DNA of 64,000 nucleotides from Himantopus leucocephalus. Its lineage: Eukaryota > Chordata > Aves > Charadriiformes > Recurvirostridae. Within the stretch, counting starts at the first letter, position 1. Every line of letters begins with the position of its first letter. The notes beneath the pieces were generated by a model. That model ran no database searches. It was not told the DNA's origin and was given only the letters and a program-made list of their open reading frames with translations. The translations under genes were made by a program, and so were the position numbers. This document shows positions 52,901 to 64,000 of this stretch, in pieces. Location: contig RSEF01000001.1 in assembly GCA_003993805.1 (NCBI GenBank), positions 58,062,094-58,126,093 of the forward strand, read 5' to 3'.

Positions 52901-55660
52901 GTTGCCCCATCCAGCCTGGCCTTGAGCACTTCCAGGGATGGGGCATCCACAACTTCTCTGGCCAACCTGTTCCAGTTCTTCACCACCCTCATAATGAAGA
53001 ATGTCTTCCTTATATCTAATATAAATCCCCCCTCTTTCAGTTTAAAGCTATTACCCCTTGTCCTATTGCTACATGCCCTTGTAAAATGTCCTGGTCTTCT
53101 TCAGTAATCAGGATGTATATGGAAATAGATTATCTAAGCTTTGAGAGAAAACTACAAATTTGTTACTTCCTAACTTTTGAGCACTTGATTTTGCAGTGTA
53201 GGTAATTTCATTATTAGAAAAGCTCCATGTAATTAAATATCTTATGATGTTTCACAAATCCAAGAGAAAGTAGTTGTCTCAGGAAACTGTATTTATAGGC
53301 GAAGAAGTCCTACAAGTCAAATAACTCAGCTAAATCTCATAGATGTTCTTTAATGTAAGGTTCTGCATGCACTGATGAGTCAATGTAGGGTAAACCAATT
53401 TTCTTCAGAGAAAGACGAAACATAAGAAGTATAAAGGGCAAATCTATTTTTCCAGTGGAGTCACTACTGCATGCAGACAAAGACATATTCCTTGTGGTAC
53501 ACTCTGGATGGGTCTGTGCTAACATTTTAGTTCAGATCAGGAGTGTACATTTGAGGTGAATCTCTCAATTGCTCCTACACATGCTTTGTTTGCATTCTAG
53601 AACAGTGTTGGATTTCAAACCTGGATTCCTTCTGGATACAAATAAATTGTGAGATGTACTCCAGTGAGTCTCCTGGACCCAGACTGGAGTGGGCCCAAAG
53701 TAAGCCCTCAAGCCTACATAGTGTGGACAGCAGGTCATCAGCACAGATTGTTTTGCCCTACAGATCCTTTCCTATTGCAGCGCTTTACTTGCTAAAATAC
53801 ACATGTTGACTCTGGGACCTGCAGAACTGGAAGGATGGCTCAGCAGGAGGCTTAGAAATCAGAGCAGGACCACCAAGCTGACCTACTGCCTCTAAATCTC
53901 CTACTGCACCCTTCCTTCACTTAAATAACCTTAAATACACTTTTGGGGGTTTTTTTACATCTTCTCAAGATAGATATTTTATAGAAAAAAATAAACTGTG
54001 CTTCCTGAGCTGTTTTCATATTTAATGCTCTGTGAAAAATACTTCTGATATCCTGATAATATCATTTGTCAGCATGATATGCAGTATAGATATAAATGGT
54101 TTGTTACTGTTATTTCCTTAGGGCTTAAATCTTTTTTCTTGCCTTCTTTTTCAGCTCAAAGAACTGTTCCACTATATCAAGTCTGCATTAAGCTGTGTCA
54201 GGAGTTAGGCACTGTAATAAAGGAATCTTAGAAAAATTCCCCTTTCTGCCTTCAGTAAACTGGATGGAGCAAGGGGATGGGACATTTTGGATGCTTTCAT
54301 TGGTTTCTCCATTTAATCAAAATGCCTGCTGAGAATCAGGAAGATAGCTTACACTAAACTCTTTGAATGGGAATATTTTTATTTTTTTTTTCTGTAAGAA
54401 TCATTTGTCCTATTACTATGTTCACTTTTTGCGATTTAAATTAAGAAGCAGTTCTCCTATGGAGAAAGTATTTTGAAAATTTTCTACTTTTCCCAGGTGT
54501 GAAAGGAAAAATATTCTTTTTTTTTTCAGAGATTTGATCATATATTATGGGGCGTGGCTATTTCTGGCAGGAATGGTTGAACAGATTCTGGAAAAAGAGA
54601 GGAATTAGGCTAGCCCTCCCTTCAGCTTGGAGCTGGACTGATCTTGAGGTCCCTGAAGGCCTCTGCCCATTATACTGCCCTGAGAAAGTGCTGTTTGTTC
54701 CCATATATCATTCACAGTGCACATTTTGTGTATGAAACACTCCAGCCCACAAACTGCCACGCAATTTCAACTTGTCTGAAAGCGAAACCGTAACCCCAAC
54801 CCCTGGGCAGGACTTGTATTATGTGGAAGTAGTGTTAAATTGTGAGGAGGATCTGTAGGGAGTTTCATCTCATGAATTTCTGAAAAGAGACCAGCATTTG
54901 GTCTTTTAGATCTCAGGAGAGAGACCTGCTTGACCTCTTACTAACAGTGAATTCAAGTTGTTTCTGTCAGAGCAAACTTCTGAAGAGCCAAGAAACAGTA
55001 TTTATTGCGTTTACATATTGCTAGACCCAACACCAGAAATTACACTCAAATAAATCCAGTGAGCTTCCTCAGCTGTTCCTTAAGCCAAGAATACTCTGTA
55101 GTTAGTCTGATGAGGTATGATGAGGTAGGTACAGGACCTGCATTTCTTTTCTGTGTCCTGTGAGACAGAGCTACTATAGTCACTGCAAAGCAATGAGAAT
55201 CTCTCTGCCAGGTCTTAGTGTTTCTCACCACAGTAGATGTTCATGCCATTGTTTATTCTTCTCACACGTACAAAGACGTTCTCCCATACTAAGTTCTTAA
55301 TTTTAAAGTTACGCTTCAATAACACTATTCTCTGCTTTTTCATATGTTAGAAGTTATCCTAATTTTTGTGGAGGGTTGTGTGGGAGGAAGGTTGGCTTGT
55401 GTTCTCCATTCTCTCCTATCCCGTGCCTATATGACCCAATATCTGCCTAAGAAGACCTCCTGGTTTTGAAATGGGGAAGTCTGTAGTACTTTCAGATGAC
55501 CTCAGAGGCACTGTATGTAAAGCACCTAAAAGCTTGAACAGCTTGTTCTGATTCCTTATCTTTCCTGTTGGGTGTTACTGAAAACTGCTGATGCAAACAG
55601 CAATGCAGCAATTACCAAGGCAAATTAACATTACTGAAATGTTTGACTTTCTTTTTACAG
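49977..55660 (+). other. ANO4: ANO4 intron between exons C and D (about 5.7 kb)
   Basis: From GTAAGA donor to TTTTTACAG acceptor. AT-rich intronic sequence with one recognisable repeat, the - strand CR1 tail at 52796-53104. No other gene, RNA or strong motif was seen. Confidence 0.85.
52796..53104 (-). mobile_element. CR1 LINE 3' tail, - strand
   Basis: The + strand reads ATCATAGAATTGTTTGGG, GGACCTTAAAGATCATCTAG, then CCACTAGACCAGGTTGCCC and a segment equivalent to the end of CR1 ORF2. This is the reverse complement of a CR1 3' end and closely parallels the first 300 bases of the copy at 31561. It is only about 300 bp long, the usual size of 5'-truncated CR1 fragments. Confidence 0.92.
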
Positions 55661-55819
55661 GAAGTACCCGATAAGAACAAAGTTAATGGACTATATTTTA
55701 GAGATGGGAAATGTCGAATTGACTACATCTTGGTATACAGAAAATCTAATCCACAGACAGAAAAGAGGGAAGTATTTGAGAGAAATATCAGAGCAGAAGG
55801 TCTTCAAATGGAAAAAGAG
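55661..55819 (+). CDS. ANO4: ANO4 coding exon D (codons 107-159, start of anoctamin dimerisation domain)
   Basis: The acceptor TTTCTTTTTACAG ends at 55660 and the donor GAG|GTAAGA starts at 55820. The exon is exactly 53 codons, phase 0 at both ends. It begins [13 protein letters not shown] and carries [18 protein letters not shown] (residues 120-137), then [19 protein letters not shown] to residue 159. The DG-x-x-x-IDY-x-LVY signature opens the anoctamin dimerisation domain shared by TMEM16 proteins; the [10 protein letters not shown] version is characteristic of the ANO3/ANO4 pair, and the [11 protein letters not shown] wording is ANO4. The rest of that domain and all transmembrane helices belong to later exons, which I did not find before position 64000. 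Confidence 0.95.
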
Positions 55820-56222
55820 GTAAGAGAGCTTCCTTGAAAAAAACTTCCAACATTTAAACCTGTGTAGAATTTGAGGATATGAGTTTTGTTTACTCTGAAA
55901 CCCCTTTACTCTGTTGTAGCAGTGAAAAAAATGCTTTTAAGCATGCCTAAATATAGGCTATTTATTGCCAGAGCAGTGGGAAAGCATAGCCTAAAGGAAA
56001 ATCAGACACGTGGATTGAAGGCCAAAACAGGCCATTACAGTCATCTTTTTCAACCTTATGCACAAGTAGGCCACAGAACTTCATCCACTGTGTTGTGCAA
56101 TAGAGAAAAAAAAGTGCTGGGTTTGGATGGCCTAAATTCTGCTGAGTGCAATATGCATTTCTGCACCTACATTTCCTTTTAGCTACCTGCTTCACTCTTT
56201 GCTGAGGCTCTTTGTACTCTTT

Positions 56223-56784
56223 TGTTGGGGCTTAACCCCAGCCGGCAACTAGGACCACGCTGTCGCTCGCTCACTTCTCGCCCCCGCACCCTGCAGTGGG
56301 ATGGGGAGAAGAATCAGAAAAAAAAAGGAAAACTCGTGAGTTTCAGATAAAGACAATTTAATAGGTAAAGCAAAAGCTGCACACATAAGCAAAACAAAAT
56401 AAGGAATTCATTCGCTACTTCCCATCGGCAGGCAGGTGTTCAGCCATCACCAGCAAAGCAGGACTCCATCACCCATAATGGTTACTTGGGAAGACAAAAC
56501 ACCATACCGCCAAAAGTCTCCCCTTTCCTTCTTCTTCCCCCAGATGTCTTATGGCATATTGGTCAGTTGGGGTCAGCTGTCCCAGCTGTGTCCCCTCCCA
56601 ACTTTTTGTGCACTCCCAGCCTGCTCACTGGCAGGGTGGTATGAGGAGCAGAAAGCCTTCACTGCTTAGCAAGAACTAAAAGCATTAGTGTTTTATCAAC
56701 ATTATTCTTATCCTGAATTCAGAACATAGCACTATATTAGCTGCTAGTAAGACAGTTAACTCTATCTCAGCCAAAACCAGGACA
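56223..56784 (-). mobile_element. Solo LTR of a bird ERVL-like endogenous retrovirus, - strand
   Basis: Read on the - strand this 562-bp element begins TGTCCTGGTTTTGGCTGAG and ends CCCCAACA, the canonical TG...CA boundary. Both flanks carry the 5-bp direct repeat TCTTT (56218-56222 and 56785-56789), a perfect target-site duplication. An ATTAAA poly-A signal lies at 56357-56362 (- strand sense). The start sequence is typical of a common bird LTR family that I associate with ERVL; 5-bp duplications fit that class. No internal gag, pol or env sequence adjoins it, so the provirus was reduced to a single LTR by recombination. Confidence 0.85.
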
Positions 56785-59700
56785 TCTTTCCAGAGACCTA
56801 ACCAGACTCCTGTCTTCCTTTTCCTGTCAGCTTAGGCATAGGGACTTGAGTGGTATTTTGGTAGTTTGGAAACAGCCTAAAGTCTCTCCTTCTGTCTTAA
56901 TCCTAAATATTGAAATAATTGGACAGTACATACAAATTAGTTATATCGATGTTATTTCCAACACAATGTCCTAACAGCTGCAGCTGTTCAGCTTCACATC
57001 CTAGAATTCTTCCCTGCTTCCACCAGACACTGAAGAAGTCTCTGAAGTTTGGGCAATGTAGAAAATGAACGTGGAATGTTCCCTCCCTATTGATACATCT
57101 GCCCAATGGTTTGAACCAATCTTTTCCTACTTCGTGATTTTTGCAGATTTATTACTGTGCTAAGGTCAGCAGTGAAAGCTGTGAAATCACTTTATATTTT
57201 AAGTATTATGAAACTTATTGCAACATTCTGCACAGAAAACTTTTTCCAATTGATGATTTAAGTGCTTACTATAGAGTTTTCTTGTGGCTTTCAATCCCAT
57301 TTATTTGGACTTTGCTGCCTAGGCTGTATGAATGTTCTGCCCATTTGATTATTCATTTCAGTTTCTATTATGCTACTGACATGCAGTTTTATTTCTTATT
57401 AATCTCATTTGACCTTGGTGTGACTTCTTGCTAGCATCAGTAATTGTACATTTTCTAAACTCAGAATGATCAAAATGAGGTTGTGTTACATGACTCAGGT
57501 TAATGTTTTTAAAATCTAGGGTAGCAATCTTTTTTAACATAGGACTCTGACCTAAAATTAAACCCTAGCATGTATATTTTATGATCACTTTGGTTTCCAA
57601 ATTGAATTATAATCCTGAAGGAAATAAGTACATTCTTGGTACACTCCCTCCCCCTCCCTGCAGAGTAACAACTGTGCTGCATAACACTTAGGTTTAAACT
57701 AAGCAGTGTGATCGGTTAATGCCTAGATTATTTCTCATTATTTTTACTTCTCCTTTTGGTGAGACTATGCATCATTCTGAGTTTCAGTTCTGGAAGATTT
57801 TAACAGCAGGTCTGTTTTCTAGTTGTTCATCTATAATATATTGCTTCCACTGGGAAAAGTTTGTTCCCAGATAAAATGAGACAATTGTCCGTGGCTTTGG
57901 CCGCAGAACTTATACAGAGGCAATAGACTGTAACTGCTGAACTGAAAGAAACTGTTTACCTTCCATGAATTTTTGTGTGATTGTTGGTTCATTCTCCTTT
58001 GACTACTAGCTGTTCATATATTGACATTCGATTGCGTTAGTCCTGTCTTTTTAATGTGAATTCGGTGGCAGAGACAAAAACTTACAGAGCTGTTCACACT
58101 GCAGTTTCAAAACTATATTCCTCAGTAACGCTGCAGAGAGAGAAAAAAATGCACTGCAGTGGCTCGCTGACAAGTGTAGCACAGCAAAATACCCAGGAAG
58201 TGGTGAGTGCAGGGAGCGAAGTGTTTACTTAACAGCATGAGATGAGAAAATGAATCTGAAATGAATTCGTAAATGTTGAGATAACTTCAGGCACAATGTC
58301 AAGCTCATGTAGCTGAGAAAGGTCTGAATAGGTATGTGTTTCTGACGCTAGAAAAAGGTGATAACATTTTGCAGATATTCCCCAATGAATTCACACTCAC
58401 ATTCTTCAGCTGTACCACACCACTCTCCCATGGAAGTTCTGCCAGGTTTAGTGCTCTGAATATCCAGTAGTAAACAATGAGGGGATCCCAGACCAAGGAA
58501 CAGATCACTGAAGTAGTGAAGGTATGGAAAACAGAGCTCTAACAGTGAATGCTAATCGAGTGGAACAGCATAAATAATTTTCTGACCCTTCTCCCTGCTT
58601 TTTGGTGTATAATGGGTCTGGATAGGATGACTGTGTTGTCCCAGTCCAACATGGATCACATCTAACACATGTGATCACATGCATAGAAGCTCTAGGTAAG
58701 TTAACTGAAAATATAGGTCATTCCAGGAAAAGAGATTGTCTTTTCCTTTCAGCCAGCTATAAAATCTCCTATATTGATTTATCCTTTTTTACAATGTCTC
58801 ACAAGTGAGATAAATAACCATGATATCCTGGATTTGGGATTCTTGATGATCCCACTATTTTCATTTATAATACTCTTTGAAACAGACTTATGTATTGGGT
58901 AAAATGGAGAGGGGAGTCTCCAAATGCAGCAAGTTCTTATGAGAGATGAGGTACCAATAGCATTGCTGGTTTGTAGGTACTGATACCTTCTGTAAATATT
59001 ACACGAGACTTCCAGAGTTGACTGGCAAATGGTTAACAGGAGACAGGGTACTACTGTCCACATTCTGAGGTTATGTTTCATATTTATCCAAATACAAGAT
59101 AAATCTGAGATTAAGATCAGCCCACTGATGCTCAGAAAAAAATACTTTATGATAACTTCTATGTAAAGAGAAAATACAGATAGTGTCTGTCATTCCAAAT
59201 ATAGTGTTCATCCATCTGGGACAGTAAAACCCCAACATCTTTCAGGAAAACCAATCTTTTCAAGAGAGAATGAAGAGTCAGAATTACATTGGGCCAATGG
59301 TATTTTCCACAAGACTAAAGTTTTATAAATTCAACCTCTTGGCCAAAATCCAGCTAAGTTCCCTTATCAGAAATTATTCCTGCAGCTTCAATTAGTGTAT
59401 TTTAATCCCTGTCCTAAATGGCCAGGTAGAACTAAGTTGCTGTCAACAGTAACTGCGCTGTGCTGGTACACGGATACAGTATTACAGACATATTTCAGTA
59501 AGGTACTTTAAATTATACTAAACTAATAGAGCATGCACAGAGGTAGCCAGAATGGAGCAGCTAACATACATAACTTGTTCACTTACAACCTCTTTAATCT
59601 GGACTGTAATGAAATGCAAACGCAGGATAGAGGTAAGGTAGTTCAAAGAAATCTTTGCTGGATGAACAAACACAGACCACCTTTGGATTTGTAATTTGTA

Positions 59701-61182
59701 AAAGAGGAGGAGGAGGTGGTCATCTTAGATTTAAGTGAATACTGTGCATCCAAAATGAATCTGATGTTGGGTAGGACCTGGTCACGTAGCCCTAGGAATA
59801 GGCTGCATTTAGTTTGAACTTGGCATGGTTTTTTGTGTTTTATTTTTTCTTCTTATGACTGCACTAAACTAATTCATACAGAGTAGTTCTACTGCTAAAT
59901 GTACTTGATACATTTTGCTTAATGATTGTGTCCCAAGTTTTTAATTTATAATCTGTAAGTTGATTTGATACAGTTTGTTTGAAAAGGCATTTGACATGCC
60001 AGTAGAAACTGATAGACAGGAATACAGTAAAGGGGAACTAGTCACATAAGTAGTTAAAGTAGTATTCAGGCCCTTTATTTTATATGTTTTGCATATTTAT
60101 GTGTATTAATGTTTCAGTACAAAAGCCATGAATTGCTTTAAAGCAACAGCATTTCTTACTGCCTTAAAAAGCAGGTCTCTTCACAGCTACTGGATGCGGA
60201 CTATGTTTCAGGAATGAGTTTGAGGTATTTTACAAACAGCAGTCAATCCATTTGGTCTTCTGCCCACATATTGATCTTTGCATCTCCCAGATAAAAGAAG
60301 ATGTTAGTGTAGTGTACTGGTCCAGTTTTCAGGAACAATCCAAATGGTGTGGGTTTTGTGTTACAAGCCCGATTAAGAATGTAAACGTTGCCACCATAAG
60401 TGTCAAGCTGTCACCAGGGCATCTCAAACTGCATTCACTCCCTGCCTCAAGCAGCAGCTGATATTTCTGGAGCAACATCTGGCAGCTGATACGCAGCTGG
60501 TGTATACAATAGGCAGTAGAAATATACAATAGGTGTTCTCTGGAGAAAACCCAAAAAGGCAGGGAAGAAAAGCACAGTATAAGCTTCACTTTTGTTATAT
60601 GAACAAATATCTACTAGCAGGTATAATCTGAGTCTGAAAGTTATGTTTAGAGGTCTTTTTCAGTAGCTGGCACAATGTAATTACACGATACTATTATTTC
60701 ATGGCTTTTCAAGTTTGCAAGCAGGCGTAGACAGGTTCATGGCGAGGTAGTAGGAGTTCTGCAAAGCAGTTTCTCTTAATGTGGCTGTAACTTTGCGTTA
60801 ATGGGACAGGACTTCAGAGGCTAGAAACATGTATTCAGTAAGAGACTTAAATTTAGCAGCAACTTGAAGCCTGGTTTAAAATGATGAATGTTGAGAGAAA
60901 TTCCAGATGACAGAAAGAGCACACGATATAGTATCTCCGTGACTCTTGGCTCGTCCCTGAGTGTAAAACCAAAATAGACTTATGACCATGTCAAACTGAG
61001 GTAAAAGTTAGAAATAAAGAATGAGTATGAAAAAATCAAGAACTTCAATGACTGAAACTTTAAATATAGTTGTGCTCAGAAAGTGATGATGTGAAAGGGG
61101 TGTTATAATCAACAGCTATTGCTCCTGAGCATAGTCAAAAATTATCATCTTTCTTTCTGGCAAAAATGACATTTACTACTTT

Positions 61183-61202
61183 TTGTTGTTGTTGTTGTTG
61201 TT
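61183..61202 (+). repeat. (TTG)n microsatellite
   Basis: Six and two-thirds perfect copies of TTG. Simple sequence with no associated element end. Confidence 0.9.
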
Positions 61203-62060
61203 AGTACTGCAGAGCCAAAACACTTACGTGAGACTGACCTGCTTTTTTCTGGTTTGTGCGTCATCACTGCAATCGTTCATGAGACTTCTGTGAGACTGTT
61301 ACATAAATGTTATTGCTGATTGTGATTCATGGGCAGAAAAGAATTAAGCAGACTTCCAGACCCCAAGTGGCATTTGCAGATCTGAGTGAGGAAAGGTGTT
61401 TTATAAACTTAGCTTATGTAATTTGGTTCTGAGAAGCAATGCACAATAAAATCTCAGTGCCTTTGGAGTTGACTCTAAGTTTCTTTTTCAGTTATGACTT
61501 CAGTTTATGCGGTTTTTGAAAGAACAATAACTTGTTTGTAATTTATTGCTGCTATAGTTGTTAATTTAATCAACCAGGCATACAGTTTATAACAAAGTGC
61601 TTAGCCTATGGCCCACTAACTATTTGCAGCTTGCCAGGAGAGTTTGTATGGTGGCCAGGAGCAAGCTGCAGGTCAGCTGGGGAATGAACCTTTTCTTGGC
61701 TGCTACTTTTCCTTTGGTGCACATATCCTTTCCCTGTCAGTTTAAGCTTACTCTGCATGTACCAGAAACCCCTATCCACAAGAGAAAAGGGTGGCTAGGG
61801 AAAGCTTCCACCACCAAAATTGCATCTGCTGTCCTCTGAGCTTTTTTTTTTACAGATAGAAAGATATCTGTGAGCATGCACTGTATGCGATACGTGCTAG
61901 GAAGCACCAGGACATCTCTGCGTGTGATGATCATCCGTATTGTGCAGACATGGTAGGTCAGGCCACATGGAGGATGTCACAGATGGCTAACAGGCTTCCC
62001 TTTAGGACAAACTGGCATTTGGACAAAACTAGACCTTCTTGGCCTTTGGAGATCAGATGT

Positions 62061-63170
62061 TGTATTGGGTTTGTATGGCAAGGTTTTGGTAACCAGGGTG
62101 CTACAGGGGTGACTTCCATGAGAAGGTGCTAGAAGTTTCCCCTATGTCCAACAGAGTCAATGCCAACCAGCTCCAAGATGGACCTGCCACTGCCCAAGGC
62201 TGAGCCCATCAGCAACAGTGGTAGCGCCTCTGGGATAACATATTCAAGAAGGGCAAAAAACCTGCTGTGGAACAGCAGCCGGAAGAGAGGAGTGAGAATA
62301 TGTGAGAACAACAATTCTGCGGACACCAAGGTCAGTGAAGAAGGAGGGGGAGGAGGTGCTCCAGACACCAGAGCAGAGATTCCCCTGAAGGCCATGGTGA
62401 AGACCATGGTGAGGTAGGCTGTCCCCTGCAGCCCATGGAGGTTAACAGTGGAGCAGATATCCACCTGCAGCCCGTAGTGGACCCCACACCAGAGCAGGTG
62501 GATGCGCCTGAAGGAGGCTGTGACCCCGTGGGAAGCCCATGCTAGAGCAGTCTCATGGCAGGACCTGTGGATCTGTGGAGAGAGGAGCCCACAGTGGAGC
62601 AGGTTTTCTGCCAAGACTGGTCACCCTGTGGGGGACCCACACTGGAGCAGTCTGTTCCTGCAGGACTGTACCCCATGGAAAGGGCCCACGCTGGAGCAGT
62701 TTGTGAAGAACTGCAGCCTGTGGGAAAGACTCATGTTGGAGAAGTTCATGGAGGACTGTCTCCTGTGGGAGGGACCCCAGGCTGGAGCAGAAGAGAGTGA
62801 GGAGGAAGGAGCAGCAGAGATGTGTGATGAACTGACCACAACCCCCATTCCCCATCCCCCTGCACCACTTGGAGGGAGTACGTAAAGAGGTAGAGTGAAA
62901 TTGAGCCTGAGAAGGAGGGAGGGGCTGGGGAGAAGGTCTTTTTAAGGTTTGGTTTTATTTCTCATTACCCTACTCTGATTTGATTGGTAATAAATTAAAT
63001 TAATTTCCCCGAGTTGAATCTGTTTTGCCCATGATGGTAATTGGTGAGTTGTCCTTATCTTGACCCATGAGCCTTTCATTGTATTTTCTCTCCCCTGCCC
63101 GGCTGAGGAGAGACAGTGATAGAGCAGCTTTGGTGGGCACCTGGCGTCCAGCCAGGGTCAACCCACCACA
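62061..63170 (+). mobile_element. Long solo LTR (1110 bp) of a bird ERVL-like element, + strand
   Basis: Begins TGTATTGGGTTTGTATGGCA and ends GGTCAACCCACCACA, with short inverted ends TG...CA. The 5-bp repeat GATGT flanks it on both sides (62056-62060 and 63171-63175). Poly-A signals AATAAA (62989-62994) and ATTAAA (62994-62999) set the orientation as +. The GGCAAGGTTTTGGTA start and the TTATC-TTGACCCATGAG stretch after the poly-A signal are familiar from a widespread bird LTR family; the latter resembles the corresponding part of the LTR at 56223, so the two are probably related. The 5' half carries an internal degenerate tandem repeat. There is no internal retroviral coding sequence; open frames of up to 161 codons in it are accidental. 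Confidence 0.87.
62430..62792 (+). repeat. Degenerate tandem repeat (about 45-49 bp period) inside the LTR
   Basis: A TGGAGCAG (or TGGAGAAG) anchor recurs at 62595, 62643, 62692, 62737 and 62783, spacings of 48, 49, 45 and 46 bp, each preceded by a GGGACCCACAC- or GGGCCCACGC-like block and followed by a CTG-rich spacer. More decayed units precede them back to about 62430. The near-48-bp unit explains why long repetitive open frames appear here on both strands. Confidence 0.8.
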
Positions 63171-64000
63171 GATGTAGTTCAGTGTTAATCTACTACTGTA
63201 ACTAATATCAAGCATTCGGTAGCTTTCATGCACTCTAGTAAGTTGTTTCAGTCTCTCACTTTTCTGATCCTATTATTCAATATGTAAATATCTACAGCTG
63301 ATGAACTTACAATACAAATTATACAGGCTGCAGGAGCTGTGGTTTTGGAAACAGCATAATATCCCATTATTAGCAGGTGCAGTTTGTTATTTAATGTTTA
63401 AGCACTGTGTCTGATTGCATCCACAAATCATGGATGGAGACATCAAAGTGACATAAACTATGCCTGCAAAAAGGGAACCAGACCGAAATACAAGCCCACC
63501 ACATGCATTATAAGTGAAAGCGCTTCCAACTATTTAATTTAAAACATTGGACTGTTCATTTAATCCAAATTCAGCCACAGCAAGTTAAAATCAGACTGGT
63601 CTTCCAAAGATTTATTGTTAGTTCATTATCTAATGCAAATTGCAAGTGGTGTCTCTTTTCAGTAGTGTTTTACAGAACCATTTATAGGTACAAACAGAAC
63701 AACGTCCTTTGCAAGAGAGTGCTCTGTACCAAAAAGCGTTGTCACTAAATGGTGACGGAGTTTCCAGCTGCCTCAGCTTCTGAGGGAAAATATTTTAGAT
63801 TTCAGATACTATGTCCACTATACAACACAGTGGCAATTTAGAAGAGAAATTTGAGGAGATACATGGAAGTCTGGATGGATAGAGTCTGAACCTAAATTTC
63901 AGTGTGCAGTTTTTAAAAGTAACCTTCTTGATTGTCTGAGGAAGTCCAGAAATGAGTATGTTTCTGAGCTGACAAATTCAAGCCTTTAACAGGACTTTGT

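Larger units (their letters stand above)
22091..55819 (+). other. ANO4: ANO4 gene, 5' portion (exons A-D and introns; 3' part outside window)
   Basis: Four exons on the + strand, each flanked by AG and GT splice dinucleotides, join in frame to give a 159-residue N-terminal fragment of anoctamin-4 (TMEM16D). Coding bases per exon are 70, 111, 137 and 159, so the junction phases are 1, 1 and 0, and the total of 477 nt is exactly 159 codons. I recognise the protein from family knowledge: the MEASSSG start, the SEILNAIQE segment, the DDDSLL...GNLTSTSDDASRLE segment and [18 protein letters not shown] are ANO4 hallmarks. Vertebrate ANO4 is roughly 950 residues, so about one sixth is present. The family works as homodimeric ten-helix membrane proteins; ANO4 has been described as a Ca2+-dependent phospholipid scramblase and/or cation channel enriched in brain and endocrine tissue. 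Those functional parts are encoded downstream of this window. The last intron is still open at position 64000. Confidence 0.93.
55820..64000 (+). other. ANO4: ANO4 intron after exon D (start; continues past window end)
   Basis: Opens with the GTAAGA donor. I searched for the next ANO4 exon, which in mammals continues the dimerisation domain with an HAPWEVL motif, and found no match, so this intron is longer than 8.18 kb. It contains two solo LTRs and a (TTG)n run; the rest is AT-rich sequence with nothing recognisable. Confidence 0.8.

Noticed and set aside
58305..58508. - strand peptide containing LPWES, glanced at as a possible anoctamin HAPWEVL exon
   Set aside because: Wrong strand for ANO4 and no surrounding similarity to the dimerisation domain.
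62129..62885. Open frames of 161 codons (- strand) and 127 codons (+ strand) with repetitive Trp/Glu/Leu-rich text
   Set aside because: They lie wholly inside the LTR and reflect its roughly 48-bp tandem repeat, a multiple of three, not a protein gene.

Overview
The window looks like avian (neoavian-type) nuclear DNA: AT-rich, intron-dominated, and carrying CR1 LINE fragments whose 3' ends finish in the typical CATAGAAT/ATTCTATG octamers, plus two LTRs of bird ERVL-like type. I cannot name the species. There is one 100-base assembly gap (2465-2564) and a single N at 12997. Nothing bacterial, no CRISPR array and no tRNA or rRNA was seen.

The only protein-coding gene I can support is the 5' part of ANO4 (anoctamin-4, TMEM16D) on the + strand. 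Four exons splice together with consistent phases: exon A 22091-22297 (ATG at 22228), exon B 40487-40597, exon C 49840-49976 and exon D 55661-55819. Together they encode the first 159 residues. The cytoplasmic N-terminus runs up to and into the start of the anoctamin dimerisation domain. The membrane segments, Ca2+ sites and scramblase/pore region must lie beyond position 64000. The introns are about 18.2, 9.2 and 5.7 kb, and the last exceeds 8.2 kb.

Layout: 1-22090 is non-coding DNA upstream of exon A (promoter/5' flank or 5' introns) with the gap, a 154-bp direct duplication (11169-11322 and 12104-12257) and an A26 tract. 22298-40486 is intron with a 5'-truncated CR1 LINE on the - strand. 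40598-49839 is intron with two GC-rich islands and two + strand CR1 pieces. 49977-55660 is intron with a short - strand CR1 tail. 55820-64000 is intron with two solo LTRs, each bounded by TG...CA ends and a perfect 5-bp target duplication (TCTTT and GATGT).

The most interesting sequence-level observations concern ANO4 exon A. A 38-codon upstream ORF ends just 2 nt before the ANO4 AUG. The ANO4 frame itself is also open all the way from the 3' splice site to that AUG. I found no convincing undescribed system. The other long open frames are explained by repeats or look like chance.
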